Shown here: piece after piece, positions 1 to 12,105 of the stretch
Numbering within the stretch: the first letter of the stretch is position 1
How the letters are laid out: each line of letters starts with the position of its first letter
The notes under the pieces: model-generated
Databases searched by the model: none
What the model was told of the DNA's origin: nothing
The model's input: the letters and a program-made list of their open reading frames with translations, nothing else
From: Dastarcus helophoroides
Lineage: Eukaryota > Arthropoda > Insecta > Coleoptera > Bothrideridae
Assembly: GCA_028583605.1 (NCBI GenBank)
Contig: CM053326.1
Location: 2,341,445-2,405,444 of the forward strand
Direction: 5' to 3'
DNA length: 64,000 bases
Program-made: the position numbers and the translations under genes

Positions 1-960
1 GAAAATTGCATTTTTTTTTATTTCGTTCTTCTCTGAAAAATTTCGACTTCTGAAAAAGTTCGACTGTTCTTTTAAGCTTTTTATTTTTTTACAATTTCTT
101 CTTTTGAAATTTTACAATTTTTCACAAAATTCTTTGTCTAAAAATTTCAGGTTTTTAAATTTGTTCTGTGAATTTCAATCTATTGTCGAAATTCGATGTT
201 TTGTTTTAAATTTTATCTTTTTTAAGAATTTTGCCAAATTCATATTTTTCAAAATCTTTTTTTTTTCAAAATTCGTTTTTTTCTGCAAATTTCAACTTTT
301 ATTTCGAATTAAATTCATTCACCTTCAAATCTCAAAATTTGATTTTTTCTTAAAATTTGACTTTCTCTGGAAAATTTTGACCCTTTAAAGTTCAATATTT
401 TACACGAAACTGGTAGTTTTATTGACATTTTCTTTTCTTTCGAAATTATTTTACCAATTTTCTCAAAATTCGATTTATCTGAAAATTTTGAGTTTTTTTT
501 TAATTCGTCGTGTTCTCGAAATTTCGATTTATTCTCAAGATTTAACTTTGTCTGGATAATTGCATTTTTTTTTATTTTCTTCTTCTCTGAAAAATATCGA
601 CTTCTGAAAAAGTTCCACTGTTTTTTTAGGCTTTTAATTTTTTACAATTTTTCCTTTCGAAATTTTATAGGTTTTCACAAAATTTAAATTTGTCTAAACT
701 TTTCAGGTTTTTAAATTTGTTCTGTGAATTTCAATCTATTTTTAAAATTTTTGATTTTTCTTTATTTGAAAACTTTTGACCAATTCATTTTTTCCGAAAT
801 GTCTTTTTTTTTAAAAGTAGGCTTTTTCTGGAAATTTCAACTTTTATTACGAATGGAAGTCATCTATTATCAAATCGCAAAATTTGATTTTTTGCTTAAA
901 ATTTGACTTTCTCTGGGAAATTTTGACCTTTTTTTTAATTTAATATTTTTATCGAAACTG
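1..960. repeat. AT-rich degenerate tandem filler, pyrimidine-rich on +
   Basis: The stretch is a loose series of T-rich words such as AAATTTCGACTTTTTCTG, with the stretch near 1-130 resembled again near 553-690. It contains only short chance reading frames. The same vocabulary fills the interior of several other elements in the window (7500-11760, 27060-30700, 33300-35730, 39370-41820). Confidence 0.7.
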
Positions 961-998
961 GAAGCGGAAGCTTTATCGACATTCTTGCTGGAAAATAA

Positions 999-1286
999 CG
1001 GAAGATTCGCCCAAACACATTCATTGTTGCGCTGAATTTTTGTGATCAAGCACTTTTTTTCAACGTATATAAGTTTTTAAAGATCGGAGCTACTTTAGCT
1101 GTGACCATTGCCACCAATAAAAGGAGTTTTTCAACTTTGAGACGGTTGAAAGATTGGATGAGAAACGCAACCGGAGAAAATCGTCTCAACGGTCTTGCTC
1201 TCGTAAGCATTCATAGAGAAATTGATGTCACAGCTGAAGAAGTGATCAACAAATTTGCTGAAAAGCCTAGAAGATTTGATTTATAA
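999..1286 (+). pseudogene. hAT transposase C-terminal dimerisation domain (fragment)
   Basis: The frame is open from just after a stop at 996-998 to the stop at 1284-1286. It carries the signature of the hAT C-terminal dimerisation region: NVYKFLKIGATLAVT, then RSFSTLRRLKDWMRN and RLNGLALVSIHR. In hAT transposases this part folds with the catalytic core and mediates dimerisation at the transposon ends. Only about 95 residues remain; the N-terminal zinc finger and the first two catalytic aspartates are absent from the window. Residue pattern and domain order match transposases of the type often annotated as TTF-type or MYM-type zinc-finger proteins. No start codon is assigned because this is an internal or terminal exon fragment. 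Confidence 0.8.
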
Positions 1287-1645
1287 TTTCATGTAAGTTA
1301 AATTTCGTTTAGTATAAATTAAATTTTTCTAATACTTTATTCAGATAATCCTTAAATTATCTTAATGTAAACAATCAACTCAATTTCCAGGAATTATTTT
1401 GCTCAGATTATAAAAACGTAAGCGTATTGCTGTTGTATTGAAAAAAAAAATTGGTTTTTAGTTACTTTTGGGAAATTTGTAATTTCCCATTGGAAATCTG
1501 TTGTAACAAATCAACAAATATTTCTAATTGTAATCAAATTAATAATTATGAACTTTTGAAATATGATTGATTCTAAGGTTTTCACTGCATCTAGAGTCTA
1601 AAATTTAACGAATATTACTTTGTCCCCCCCCCAAAATTTTTCTTT
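1287..1645. other. 3' non-coding part of the hAT element
   Basis: AT-rich sequence lies between the transposase stop and the terminal repeat. No gene, RNA or repeat is recognised in it. Confidence 0.4.
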
Positions 1646-1657
1646 GCTACGCCATTG

Positions 1658-1849
1658 CCACTCATCAAAAGGGATAGAGGCAGACCGAAAGAAACCTGGG
1701 ATAACATAGTCGGAAAAATATTCAGGAGAAAGAAACAAACAAAAACAGAGTCAAAACAATTAGCACAACAATTTCAAAATGAGGATGAAACCATACAGAC
1801 GATGCATGAATGGCTGTGTAGCGCATACGCAACCAAAAGCTTACTTTAA
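1658..1849 (+). pseudogene. RTE-type LINE C-terminal scrap
   Basis: The translation contains RDRGRPKETWDNIVGKIFR, the GRPK..W motif found at the extreme C-terminus of RTE-like reverse transcriptase proteins. The same motif (CRGRPKERWGDTI) closes the longer RTE element at 44060-46925 in this window. About 60 residues remain before the stop. It directly follows the end of the hAT element, so the hAT probably inserted into, or next to, an older LINE. Family assignment rests on one motif and is moderate at best. Confidence 0.5.
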
Positions 1850-1857
1850 TATTGCTT

Positions 1858-2427
1858 TTCAGTTCAAGCCTGGTTTTAATCAGAACCTGATCAGGGAAAG
1901 GGATAAGATAATTTAATTGACAAAAAAACCTTTCGACTGAAAAATATATTAATTTTGTATGGTTACTGGTGACATGAGGCAGGGGAAGACAAATGATGGA
2001 AGAGGTGCAAGGATCTTAAATCGTAATGTACTTACGTGCTTTTGATATTACTACTTTTAGTAATGTTTTTATAGTTTTAATTTGACAGTCTTGTAAAATT
2101 ATCTTTCGTGAAAGCAATTGATATGATTTCTTCCAATAAATAATGTTTTCTTACATAGTTATATTTGTATTTGTCCTTGAGATGGTTGAAGATTAAGGGA
2201 TAAATCGATGACTTAATAAAACTTTATTATTAACTACTTATTTTATAACAGAAGAATTGAACTAAAACTGAATGCATATATCTGCACTATATGTTCGAAT
2301 GAATATATGGATACATCTATCTGAATCTTAATGCTTCTCTTACATTTTATAATATTTGATATCGTACTGATAATAGACCAAATATTAGAGTTTTAAAGTC
2401 TGAGAAATAAGAACTATGAAACGTCAC
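1858..2427. other. AT-rich non-coding DNA
   Basis: No open frame, structured RNA or repeat is recognised. The first 150 bases may be 3' untranslated sequence of the preceding LINE scrap. Confidence 0.3.
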
Positions 2428-2435
2428 GTATACAT
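2428..2435. repeat. 8-bp target site duplication, left copy (GTATACAT)
   Basis: GTATACAT occurs here and again at 6191-6198, exactly abutting the two ends of the transposon between them. Eight bases is the duplication length of the hAT superfamily. Confidence 0.93.
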
Positions 2436-2835
2436 TAGGGTGGTCCTTATTTAGGAAATGTTCGAATTTTTTTCCACGATAGTCCTAAATCGGTTCCAAA
2501 TATATAAAAAAAAATTCATGCCAAGTTATAGCTCTTAATTTTAATATCAACCCGGCCCCCCCGATAGCCAAAGTTTTAAATGGAAATAACATAGGAAAAG
2601 TTCTGTTAATACTTTGGAATTTTTTATCCCATAAACCAATAAACATATCATGTCGACAAATGATTATTTTTATAGAAAATTTACCGCTCTACAAAAAAGG
2701 TCTCTTATGATTTTTGGCTAACTTGACTGGTTTAAAAGTTATTCGAGGTCAAAATCAAAGTTCTAGTCAATCTAATGGTTTTTTTCGTTTTTACCATCAT
2801 TTTATGATTCAAAAATGAAAAAAGGGTTATAATTT
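2436..2835 (+). repeat. Left terminal inverted repeat of the hAT-like element
   Basis: It starts TAGGGTGGTCCTTATTTAG and is complementary to 5793-6190 over about 400 bases with few differences. It contains a C-run (about 2554-2560) mirrored by a G-run near 6065-6071. Confidence 0.9.
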
Positions 2836-3261
2836 TTAATCTTGATGATTTTTTTCCAGAAAAATTCCAAGGTGACCGTGACCCTAAAATAATAGTTACA
2901 CTAATTTTTTTTTATTTTTGAACTGTCATAAGTTTCAACTATATTTCCAATTTCAAAATACACAAAATATTTTTGGCAAATTATTGAACGATTTTAATTT
3001 TGATTGATAAAAATATTGATACAATCTGGTTTCAAATTTAAATTTCAAGATAAAAACATTTCAGAAACTGATTATGCCGCCATCTATTAGATTTTACTTC
3101 AACTTTTCACATCACAATTTATTCTAAAGTACTCATAACCTATATTTATTATCTCAACTCTATTAAAATCGTTCACGAATATTTACTAATAGTTATGCTT
3201 TCTCGTTGTTTAATTAAATCCTTAAATTTCATCAATTCGATTTTAAAGTCATCAGACAAAT

Positions 3262-3806
3262 ATGGAACTATCACGTTTACGTCAAAACATCTTTTTAATT
3301 GGTGATGTTGACGTCCAAATAGTGGGTAATAAATTACCATCGAAATTGCAAGCTCTAAAAGTGTTCTTTTTTCATACACGTATTTTAAATACTTCTGTAC
3401 CAGAAAGTATCGCTGCAGTAATTGATGAAATTATTGTGTTTTGGAAAAAAGCTCAAATTCCCGTTCAAGATATGCAAAGATGCCGAGATAAATTGAAAAA
3501 ATTGTACGATGAGTGGCGCATACTTGTCAAACACAAAAATCGGAGTGACGTGGCTGTAAAAAAACAAAATGAATTTGTTTGTTCATTAAAAAAATTATTT
3601 GACATTGCACCATCAAATGTATTTGAAGTTATTGATGAAAATTCTAAAGAATTCTTAATTAATCAGAGATCAGATGAACGAATTGGTTTTATTGCAAATA
3701 TTAAAACAAAATATGATGACGATGATAATAATTCTAATAAATTAAACAAAAAAACTCATTTTGAAAAACGAAAAAAAAAAGAGTGATGAAGAAAAAGCAT
3801 TATTGG
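3262..3806 (+). pseudogene. Transposase exon 1 of the hAT-like element
   Basis: The frame opens at ATG 3262 and encodes a basic N-terminal region with a helical segment (residues about 45-100) and an acidic Asp/Asn tract near residue 150. No zinc-binding motif is visible. It reaches a stop at 3784-3786 just after a run of ten A (3771-3780). One frame over, the reading continues as SDEEKALL up to a good splice donor at 3807 (TTGG|GTAAAT). A 92-bp AT-rich intron then ends in TTTTAG at 3898. The stop is therefore probably a one-base slip in the A-run, from either decay or sequencing. The exon-intron model is inferred from splice-site sequence and from continuity of frame with the second exon. 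Confidence 0.6.
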
Positions 3807-3898
3807 GTAAATTATGAGAATCAAATAATCAATTGATTTTTTATTACTTATTCACGTTCATATTTTATTCGTCATATTATTGTCCTTATTTGTTTTAG

Positions 3899-5650
3899 AC
3901 AAAAATGTTGAACTTTTATCTAGCCAGGGAAGTGCTCTATCTGCATCTAGTGGAGAAATATACTTTCCTACTACTGCCGGATCATCAGAATCAAAAAAAA
4001 ACAAGAGGAAGTTATAATATTCTCAGTGATAGAGTTGTAGCTACTTTCGATCGATGTAAAGTAAGTGACAGAGATGCTGTATTTATAATAACTGCTATCT
4101 GTCAATCACTTATTGATATAAACCTACTAGATGTGGATATTAACTCTTTGATTATCAATCGATCATCTATTCGAAGACAACGACAAACTCTGCGAGAGTC
4201 AAAATCAATAGAAATAAAAAAACACTTCCAAGACTTGAATTTATCATCTATTGTTGTACACTGGGACGGAAAATTATTACCTAATTTGTTAAATACCGAA
4301 ACCGTTCATCGATTACCAGTGATAATTACGTCAGAGGGCAAAGAAATTATGTTAGGTGTACCAACGAGTGAAGATGGGACTGGAAAGGCACAAGCTACTA
4401 TTATTCACGAAACATTGCTGGATTGGGGATTCGACACTTCTGTCAAAGCGATATCCTGTGATACTACTGCTTCAAATTTAGGCATTCGAAATGGTGCTGC
4501 TGCATTACTGGAGAAATTATTAGAGAGAGATTTATTATATCTTCCGTGTAGGCATCACATTTTCGAAATTGTCCTAAGATATGTGTTCGAAGCTGTTTTT
4601 CCAAATACTGTTGGGCCAAATGTTCCACTTTTTATCAGATTTCAAAAGCAATGGGAAACTTTGAATAAACTGAATTACAAAACAGGATTAGATGATCCAA
4701 GAAATAAAAACGAGTTAACAGTAGAAAAAATTAGGTCTATAAAAACTTTTGCCACTGAAGTTCTGACAACAAAGCTGCCTCGTGATGATTACAAAGAGTT
4801 TTTGGAGCTTACTCTAGTCTTCATTGGTGTTATCCCAGAAAAATTTAGTTTTCGTAAGCCAGGAGCTTGCCATCATGCACGGTGGATGGCAAAAGCTATT
4901 TACGTGCTGAAAATGTACCTGTTTCGTGAACAGTTATCGTTGAAAAAAGGTGAAGACAATAAACTTCGACAAATATGTGTTTTTGTGACAACTGTTTATG
5001 TTAAAGCTTGGTATTTATCATCTAATAGTGTAAAAGCTCCGTACCATGATCTACAATTTATAAAAGAGCTACACAACTTTAAGGCGATCAACAGTAATCT
5101 TGCTACTGTAGCAATTAATAGATTTATGAATCATCTATGGTACTTATCGCCAGAGTTAGCGATCATCGCAATTTTCGATGAAGATGTTCCATTAGAAACC
5201 AAATTAAAAATTGTGGCTAAGCTGCATACAGAAGAAGACAAGATTTCAATTGATATTATTCCGGAAGAAGAGCTGGATTATACTAGTGAAAAATGTAGCG
5301 TAAAACGCTTTCAAAGCAAGAATATAAACGATTTATTGTACAACGATATCGATTTTTTTGTAACTGCAGAATCGATCAAATTTTTTGAAAGATTTGAGTT
5401 ACAAACAGAATTTTTACAAATTCATCCTTCTGAATGGGCTGAAAATGAAAGCTACAAAACTGCATTACGGTTTGTCGAAAAACTATCGGTTGTAAATGAC
5501 TGTGCTGAGAGAGGAGTTAAACTAGTGCAAGATTTTTGTAAACATTATACCAAAGATGAAAAACAAATGCAATTTGTATTACAATTAGTTAAAGATCATC
5601 GTCAAATGTTTCCTGATGCGCTAAAGAAAACTAATGTAACAACTTCATAA
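3899..5650 (+). pseudogene. hAT-like transposase, catalytic exon
   Basis: From ATG 3905 this encodes 581 residues. A DDE-type core is visible: Asp121 in HWDGKLLP, Asp186 in SCDTTASN, then a CRHH motif (the CxxH of hAT transposases), a conserved RW pair in HHARWMAK, and Glu535 in NDCAERGVKL followed by a C-terminal helix region. The 65-residue spacing of the first two Asp and the large insertion before the Glu fit hAT. The true exon start is probably 3899, read in another frame as DKNVELLSSQ. It joins the catalytic frame across a second slip in the run of nine A at 3993-4001. The protein would cut and paste the element. The catalytic residues are all present, so apart from the two A-run slips this copy looks nearly intact. 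Confidence 0.8.
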
Positions 5651-5792
5651 AAGTATGTGATTAAAAAAAAAAAAATGATAATATTGGTATTTTCTTTCAA
5701 GTCATTGAAATTTTAATAATAAATTTTTTCAATTCATTAATACTTTTCTTTCAGAGCATACGTCAAGGTAAGAAAATTCGTTTGAAATATAA

Positions 5793-6190
5793 ATTATAAC
5801 TCTTTTTTCATTTTTGAATCATAAAATGACGATAAAAACGAAAAAAACCATTAGATTGACTAGAACTTTTATTTTAACCTCGAATAACTTTTAAACCAGT
5901 CAAGTTAGCCAAAAATCACAAGAGACCTTTTTTGTAGAGCGGTAAATTTTCTATAAAAATAATCATTTGTCGACATGATATGTTTATTGGTTTATGGGAT
6001 AAAAAATTCCAAAGTATTAACAGAACTTTTCCTATGTTATTTCCATTTAAAACTTTGGCTATCGGGGGGGCCGGGTTGATATTAAAATTAAGAGCTATAA
6101 CTTGGCATGAATTTTTTTTTATATATTTGGAACCGATTTAGGACTATCGTGGAAAAAAATTCGAACATTTTCTAAATAAGGACCACCCTA
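5793..6190 (-). repeat. Right terminal inverted repeat of the hAT-like element
   Basis: It is the reverse complement of 2436-2835 and ends GGACCACCCTA, followed at once by the second copy of GTATACAT. Confidence 0.9.
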
Positions 6191-6198
6191 GTATACAT
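6191..6198. repeat. 8-bp target site duplication, right copy (GTATACAT)
   Basis: It matches 2428-2435 exactly. Confidence 0.93.
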
Positions 6199-7266
6199 AA
6201 TTGAATAATAATTAAATTGAAATGGCATTATCTTGTTTGGTCTATTATCTTTACTTACAAACATATTATACATAAGTAATAAAATTAAGGAATATTATAT
6301 TAGGTACATTACATATTTCTATATTATTTTTATTGATGCTCATGGAGGCACCTCAAGCGTATTTTAAATCAATAATTTCTATATAGTATTCCAAATCGTC
6401 TGTCCCCATATGAAGTTTTTGAAGATACCAATTAAATATCAATAAGAACCGCTAATCTGAATTGCTAATCGTTCCAATTCCCACGTAGTTTTTCAGAATA
6501 ACTTTTTACGTTTGCAATCATTTCATTTGGTCATAAGCTGATGAGGAACGGAAAGGACAGCTTATTAATTAGAATAGTTGCGAGTCCGAGCATCTCAGTA
6601 ACGTATTAAACATGTATATACGTATATCCATTAGTAATTCCATCCCCCTAACTTGCTGCTAACATACTGAGCTCTGTTTGTGTAGCAATATCTTGATGCG
6701 GACCAGCGAGGAGATCGCCATAGGGTCTTTGTGTGGCGTCGAGTCAGAGGCAACGTTCAGCAGGTCGATTGCGCGAGCAGCATTTGCCTACTAACAGGTT
6801 ACAGCCAGTTGAGCAGCTTCGTTCTGCGGCCCTCAATCGCTGAATAAAGTTCAGCTGGGCGAGTGGAAAACGAGGATTACTAAAGCCGATTTGAACAACG
6901 GTTTTGTGGATTTAAAGTGTTTTAAATGTTAATTAGGTTTACATATGTTTACCTCGCTTTATCTTTTCAGCTTGCATTGCACATACTTAGCACTTCATTT
7001 AATATTGATGATTATTGTCAATGATATTTGATAAGTGGATGAATTAATCGCAAATACTAAACTAAATTGTTTTAATGTGATGAGCAATAATAATATTATT
7101 ACCTGAATTAAATTCTATAAACTGTTTTAAAAACTCCATTACCTATTACATGAAATTATCCAATATTTATAATTCATAAGCTCCGTTTAATAATAAATAT
7201 AGCTACATTCAACAATATAAAATACATGCAAGTAGAATACAACCTAGACTACAAATTCATGTAGCC
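6199..7266. other. Probable single-copy DNA with a GC-rich island
   Basis: No transposon is recognised. About 6690-6860 is clearly richer in G+C than its surroundings and stays open in more than one frame for about 50 codons, but has no start context, splice pattern or recognisable protein. It could be a conserved non-coding element or part of an unseen exon. Confidence 0.35.
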
Positions 7267-7333
7267 CTCCAGGCGCATATAGTGGAATCATAGGTAGCTT
7301 GAACTACCAACAGTTGAAACACTGCCACCTAGC
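7267..7333 (+). repeat. 67-bp direct repeat flanking an insertion, left copy
   Basis: These 67 bases (starting CTCCAGGCGCATATAG and ending GCCACCTAGC) are identical to 12106-12172. The left copy stops exactly where the inserted element begins and the right copy starts exactly where it ends, so the pair behaves as a target duplication of exceptional length. Confidence 0.9.
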
Positions 7334-10300
7334 CAGGCACGTAGCCAGGATTTTCGTTCCCTTTTTTTATGTTAGAGACACAGAAACTTCTTCGAAAAAA
7401 GCAATATTGCAAAATTTAAAGACAAAACTGAGTTGTTAAATCAATAAACGTCTTGGTCTTTTACTTAGTGCTCATTTTTTATTTTTGCATAAAATTTCTA
7501 ATCTTAACTTTGAAATTTGGACTATAATTCGAAACTCGAAAGTTCGACTTCAGTCTCGATATTTAAATCTTTCAAATTTAAATTCTAAATTTTTTTTTAG
7601 AATTACCCAGTAATTTTTTCAAAATAACTGTTTTTTGAACTTTTCAGAGCAGCATAAAATTTGAGATCAAAGATGAAATTAGGAATATTAGATATTAAAG
7701 ATGAAATAAAAAAAATTAATAGAAGCTTCCATTTTAATTTGTATTTCGATTTTTGTCGAAACTTTGAATTTATTTTAAAAATCTTCAGGAAAAGCAGAAA
7801 TTTGGACGAAACATTAAAAGGATGAAAAAAAAAGAACTTTATCATTAAAAATCCTGAAGCGTCGAAGTTTAAGGTACATTTTTTTAAAACTCAAAATGTT
7901 GAGTTTACCAAAATATTCAGAAAAAATTTAAATATTGAGAAAAAACCGAAAGTTATCTAATGAAGCAAAACTTTTGGGTTTAAACTCGAAATTTGTTTAA
8001 AAAAGTAGTAATTTCGTGACTAGGATTAAAATTTGAAACAAAAAACACAATTTTTCGTGCAAAGCAAGAAAATTAGAAAAAAAATAAAAAACTGAAATTG
8101 TAAAATAAAAATCTTTAGAAAAAATTAAAATTTTAAACAAAAAAAAAAACGCTAACATTATAAAAAATATTTCGAGCTAAACTGAAAAGAAAATGTTTAC
8201 AAAATCGAAATTTATAAAACCATTTTTTAGAAATTTCGATCTTAAAGTCGAAATGGCAAAATAAAAATGTAGATATTTCTAAATTATTTCAAAATGTTAA
8301 ATAAAAATTAAGTCTCAAAAATATCAAAAGTTAGAATATCAACTGAAAATTTTGTTTAAATAAAAGGAAAATTAAAAGTCCAAGCTTGAAACTAAACTAA
8401 ACTAAAATGAATATTTTGAAAATAAGGTCAAAATACGTATAAATATGTTTATCAAAAGAGTCGAAATGTTGAATTTGAATCAAAATTTAAAAGAAAGTGG
8501 AAAGAATTTTACAAAAGAAGTTGATATTTCGAAAATTTCTAAAAATAATCGAAATTTCGAAAAACATTGGAATGTATAGAAAATTTATGAAACTGCACCT
8601 AAAAAATAGTGTAATTTCCTTTATATTTGCAGCCAATATTTAGTTAAAGTTTTTCCCTCCAAAAAAAAATCGCGAAAATAATAATATTAATAATTGCAAA
8701 TTTTAGAAAATAATTTAAGTTTTAAGTAAAACATTTGTGAAAGATATTTCTGGAAGCTCGAAGTTTAAAAAAAATTATAATCACAAATTACAATCAAAAT
8801 CTCTAAAAGAGAGCTAAACTTTTGCAAAAAGATCGATATTTATACACAAAAATCACTCAGAAATAAAACATTTCTTAGAAAAAACAGCAGAATTCGGCAA
8901 AAAATTGTTTATACGTTTATACGTATCGACTATATGCTTATAGAGACGTAGAATGGAAGAAAATAACTTGGAATTTTCAATTTCAACTCGGAATTTTGAA
9001 AAAATAATCAAAATTTCTAGAAAATACTCTTCAGAAAATATAAAAACATACATCAATTACTTTTACGTATTTGTTTCTTTTATTTTATTTTTTTTTCATT
9101 TTGTTAATTAATAAAAGTGAAGAATAAAATCTAGTGACCTTAACATTATATAAATTTGACAAATAAAAACGTGAAACTAACCAAAGAAAAATTTCCTAAT
9201 ATCTATTTTGAGTTTACGTATTTAACTTATCACCGATCAAGAATCGACTTTTTTTTTTGAAGTGAAAATTACAAGAGCGTAGAAAGAACATCAATTTGAA
9301 AAAAAATTATCACGGAATGTTGACTTTTTCTTCTTTAAATCCCGAGATTAAAGTCAAAATTTCAACTTTAATGTGAAAATTTTGAAAAAAAAAACCGTCG
9401 AAATTTGGTGTTTAAAGTCGAAATTTCTAAAAAAAAGTTGAAATTTTAATTTTTAAAAACGAAAATCTTATAAAGGCGTAGAAAGGACATCGATTAAAAA
9501 AAAATGTTGTGTTTAGAAATTTCGACTTTTTTCTCAAACTTCGTCTTTTTTCTCAAATTTAGACCTTTTTCACAAAATTTCGACTCTTTTTGGAAATTTT
9601 GACTTTTTTCTGGAAATTTCCACTTTTCCGAAATGTTACAAAGGCGTAGAAAATCCATCGATTAAAAAAATGTCATTTTAAGAAATTTCAACTTTTTTTC
9701 TCAAATTTCGATTTTAAGCTCGAAATTTCGACTTTTTTCTCGAAATTTAGATTTTTTTCTTAAATTGTGACTTTATTTCTCAAAATTTTGGCTTTTTTCT
9801 CGAAATTTTGACTTTTTTCTCGAAATTTTGACCTTTTTCTCAAAATTTGATTTTTTTCTCGAAATTTTGCTTTTTTTCTCGAAATTTCGTTTTTATTTTC
9901 TCAAATTTTGACTTCTTTCTTGAAAATTTGGCCTTAATATAGAAATTTTGACATTTCTCTCAGAATTTCGACTTTATACTCAAAATTTCGACTTTTTTTT
10001 ATCAAAATTTTGACTTTTTTCGCAAATTTCGACTTTTTTTCTCGAAATTTCATCTTTTTGCTTGAAATTTTTCAAAATTTCTACTTTTTCTGGAAATTTC
10101 GACGTTCTTCTCAAATTTCGAATTTTTGCTCGAAATATTTCGAAATTTCGACTTTTTGTCGAAATTTCGACGTTATTTTCAAATTTTGACTTTTTCGACG
10201 AAATTTCGACCTTAATCTGAAAAGTTCGAGTTTTTTCTCAAAATTTCGTTTTTTTTCTCAATTTTAGACTTTTTTCTTAAATATCGACTTTGTTCTCGAA

Positions 10301-12105
10301 ATTTTAACCTTAATATCGAAATTCCGACATTTTTCTCGAAATTTCAGCTTTTTTCTCAAATTTCGACTTTTTTCTCGGAATTTCGACTTACGTTTTTCTC
10401 AAACTTCGACTTACGTTTTTCTCAAACTTCGACTTTTTTTCTGGAAAATTCGACTTTTTCTCGAAATTTTGACCGTTTTCTCGAAATTTCGACCTTAATC
10501 TGAAAAGTTCAACTTTTTTCTCAATTTTCGACTTTTTTCTCAAATATCGACTTTTTTCTCAAAATTCTGACCTTATTATGGAAATTTCGACATTTCTCTC
10601 AAAATTTCGACTTTATACTCAACATTTTTACCCTTTTTTTTATCGAAATTTCGACCTTTCTTTATTGAAATTTCGATTTTTTTCGCAAATTTCGACTTTT
10701 TTTCTCAAAATTTCGTCTTTTTGCTTGAAATATTTCAAAATTTCTACTTTTTTCTCGAAATTTCGACGTTATTCTTAAATTTCGAATTTTTGCTCGAAAT
10801 ATTTCGAAATTTCGACTTTTTCTCGAAATTTCGACGTTATTTTCAAATTTCGACTTTTTTCTCGAAATTTCGGCCTTAATCTGAAAAGTTCGATTTTTTC
10901 TCAAAATTTCGTTTTTTCTTTCTCAATTTTAAACTTTTTTCTCAAATATCGACTTTTTTCTCGAAATTTTAACCTTAATATCGAAATTTCGACATTTTTC
11001 TCGAAATTTCGGCTTTAAACTCAAAATGTCGACTATTTTTCTAGAAATTTCGACTTTTTTCTCAAATTTCGACTTTGTTCTCGGAATTTCGACTTACGCT
11101 TTTCTCAAACTTCGACTTTTTTCTCGAAATTTCTACCTTTTTCTCGAAATTTAGACTTTTTTTCAAATTCCGACTTTTTTCTCGAAATTTTGATCTTAAT
11201 CACAAAGTTTCGATTTTTTATTCGAATGTTCAACTTTCATCCCGAAATTTCTAAAAAAAAGATCAAAATTTGCTAACTAAAAATAGCAATTATTGAACGC
11301 ACCCTACTACAAACTGTCAAGATTGTTTGGAAAGAGGAGTGGTGGGACGCAAATGTCATCTGCCTAATTTGACCATAGTGTAGAAATTTTGACTTATTCG
11401 AAAAAAAAATGTCGATATTAAAGTCGAAATTTCGACATTAGTCTCGGAATTTTAAGAAGAAAGTAGAAATGTCAAAAAAAAGTCGAATTTTTGAGAAAAA
11501 ATTCGAAATTTCGAGTGTTAAGTCGAAATTTCGAGCTTAAAGCCGAAATTTCGAGAAAAAAAATCAAAATTTAAAAAAAAAACGAATTTTTGACAAAAAA
11601 GTCGAAATCCCTAAACATTTTTTTTAATAATCAGTGTACTTTTTACGCTTTTGTAAAATGTCGAAATTTCTAAATATAATTTTTTTTAATCAATGTCTTC
11701 CTATGCTTTTGTAAAATGTCGACTTTAAACTCAAAATTTCGACTTTTTTCTCGAAAATTCTACTCCATGCATACATATGTCAAGAAAGCCGAAATTTGGG
11801 GTAATAAAAAATTGAAATTACTGAACGTAGCCTACTGCTAAGTGTCAATATTAAATTGTAAAAGGGTTGGTGCATGTATTGGGAAGCCTTGAGCTCATTG
11901 CCAATTTTTATTAAAATGTCTACATGGCTATTTTGCTTATCATAAGCTCAATAGTTGGCAATTTCGAAAATTATTTACATGCTTAAATATATAATCAGCC
12001 GTTTTTCTACTCATATTTCAATTCGTATCATCGTAAATTTTTTGGGGAATATTCATTTCGGGGAGGGTCCGGACCCCTTGGACCCCCCCCCTGGCTACGT
12101 GCCCG
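7334..12105. mobile_element. Non-autonomous element with CAGGCACGTAGCCAGG ends
   Basis: This 4772-bp insertion begins CAGGCACGTAGCCAGG and ends CCTGGCTACGTGCCCG, an imperfect inverted repeat with one mismatch. The ends belong to the same family as the elements at 32968 and 38970-42149, which start CAGGCCCGTAACCAGG; the latter has an 8-bp duplication and so is hAT-like. No transposase or other coding region is present. Nearly all of the interior is AT-rich filler. The flanks are perfect 67-bp direct repeats rather than an 8-bp duplication, which is not normal for hAT. Confidence 0.75.
7500..11760. repeat. Long AT-rich tandem filler with strand switches
   Basis: Degenerate units near 18-20 bp are built on ATTTCGACTTTTTTCTCGAA. 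The purine-rich strand is + up to about 9480, the pyrimidine-rich strand is + from about 9520 to 11230, and purines return at about 11390-11640. It includes near copies, for example around 10015-10250 and 10640-10900. Small reading frames in this block are chance products of the repeat. Confidence 0.8.

Larger units (their letters stand above)
1..1657 (+). mobile_element. Right part of a hAT-type DNA transposon
   Basis: The segment ends in a G/C-run followed by GCTACGCCATTG at 1646-1657. This resembles the reverse complement of a hAT end of the form CAGTGGCGTAGC, with one changed base. A hAT transposase C-terminus lies just upstream (999-1286). The left end is outside the window, so the target duplication cannot be tested. 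The interior at 1-960 is AT-rich filler. Calling 1657 the boundary is an inference. Confidence 0.55.
2436..6190 (+). mobile_element. hAT-like transposon with long terminal inverted repeats
   Basis: This 3755-bp element begins TAGGGTGGTCC and ends GGACCACCCTA, with inverted repeats of about 400 bp (roughly 2436-2835 and 5793-6190) that are nearly identical. It is flanked by the perfect duplication GTATACAT. A transposase in two exons lies between the repeats on the + strand. The TAGGG start, the 8-bp duplication and a D-D-E pattern with a CxxH motif support the hAT superfamily, in a divergent branch with unusually long inverted repeats. The high similarity of the two arms suggests recent activity or arm conversion. 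The protein is interrupted twice, both times at runs of A. Confidence 0.88.

Noticed and set aside
104..906. Phe/Lys-rich small open frames in 1-960, and similar ones at 7603-7845, 10578-10904, 28920-29357 and 39610-39894
   Set aside because: All lie in AT-rich filler with biased composition and no domain; they are by-products of the repeat.
3230..3265. CTGATGA on the minus strand
   Set aside because: The next GAAA cannot close a stem II; chance match.
6538..6580. CTGATGA followed by GAAA, with ATAAG/CTTAT stem
   Set aside because: No complementary stem II between the two core blocks and no U-H cleavage position; not a hammerhead.
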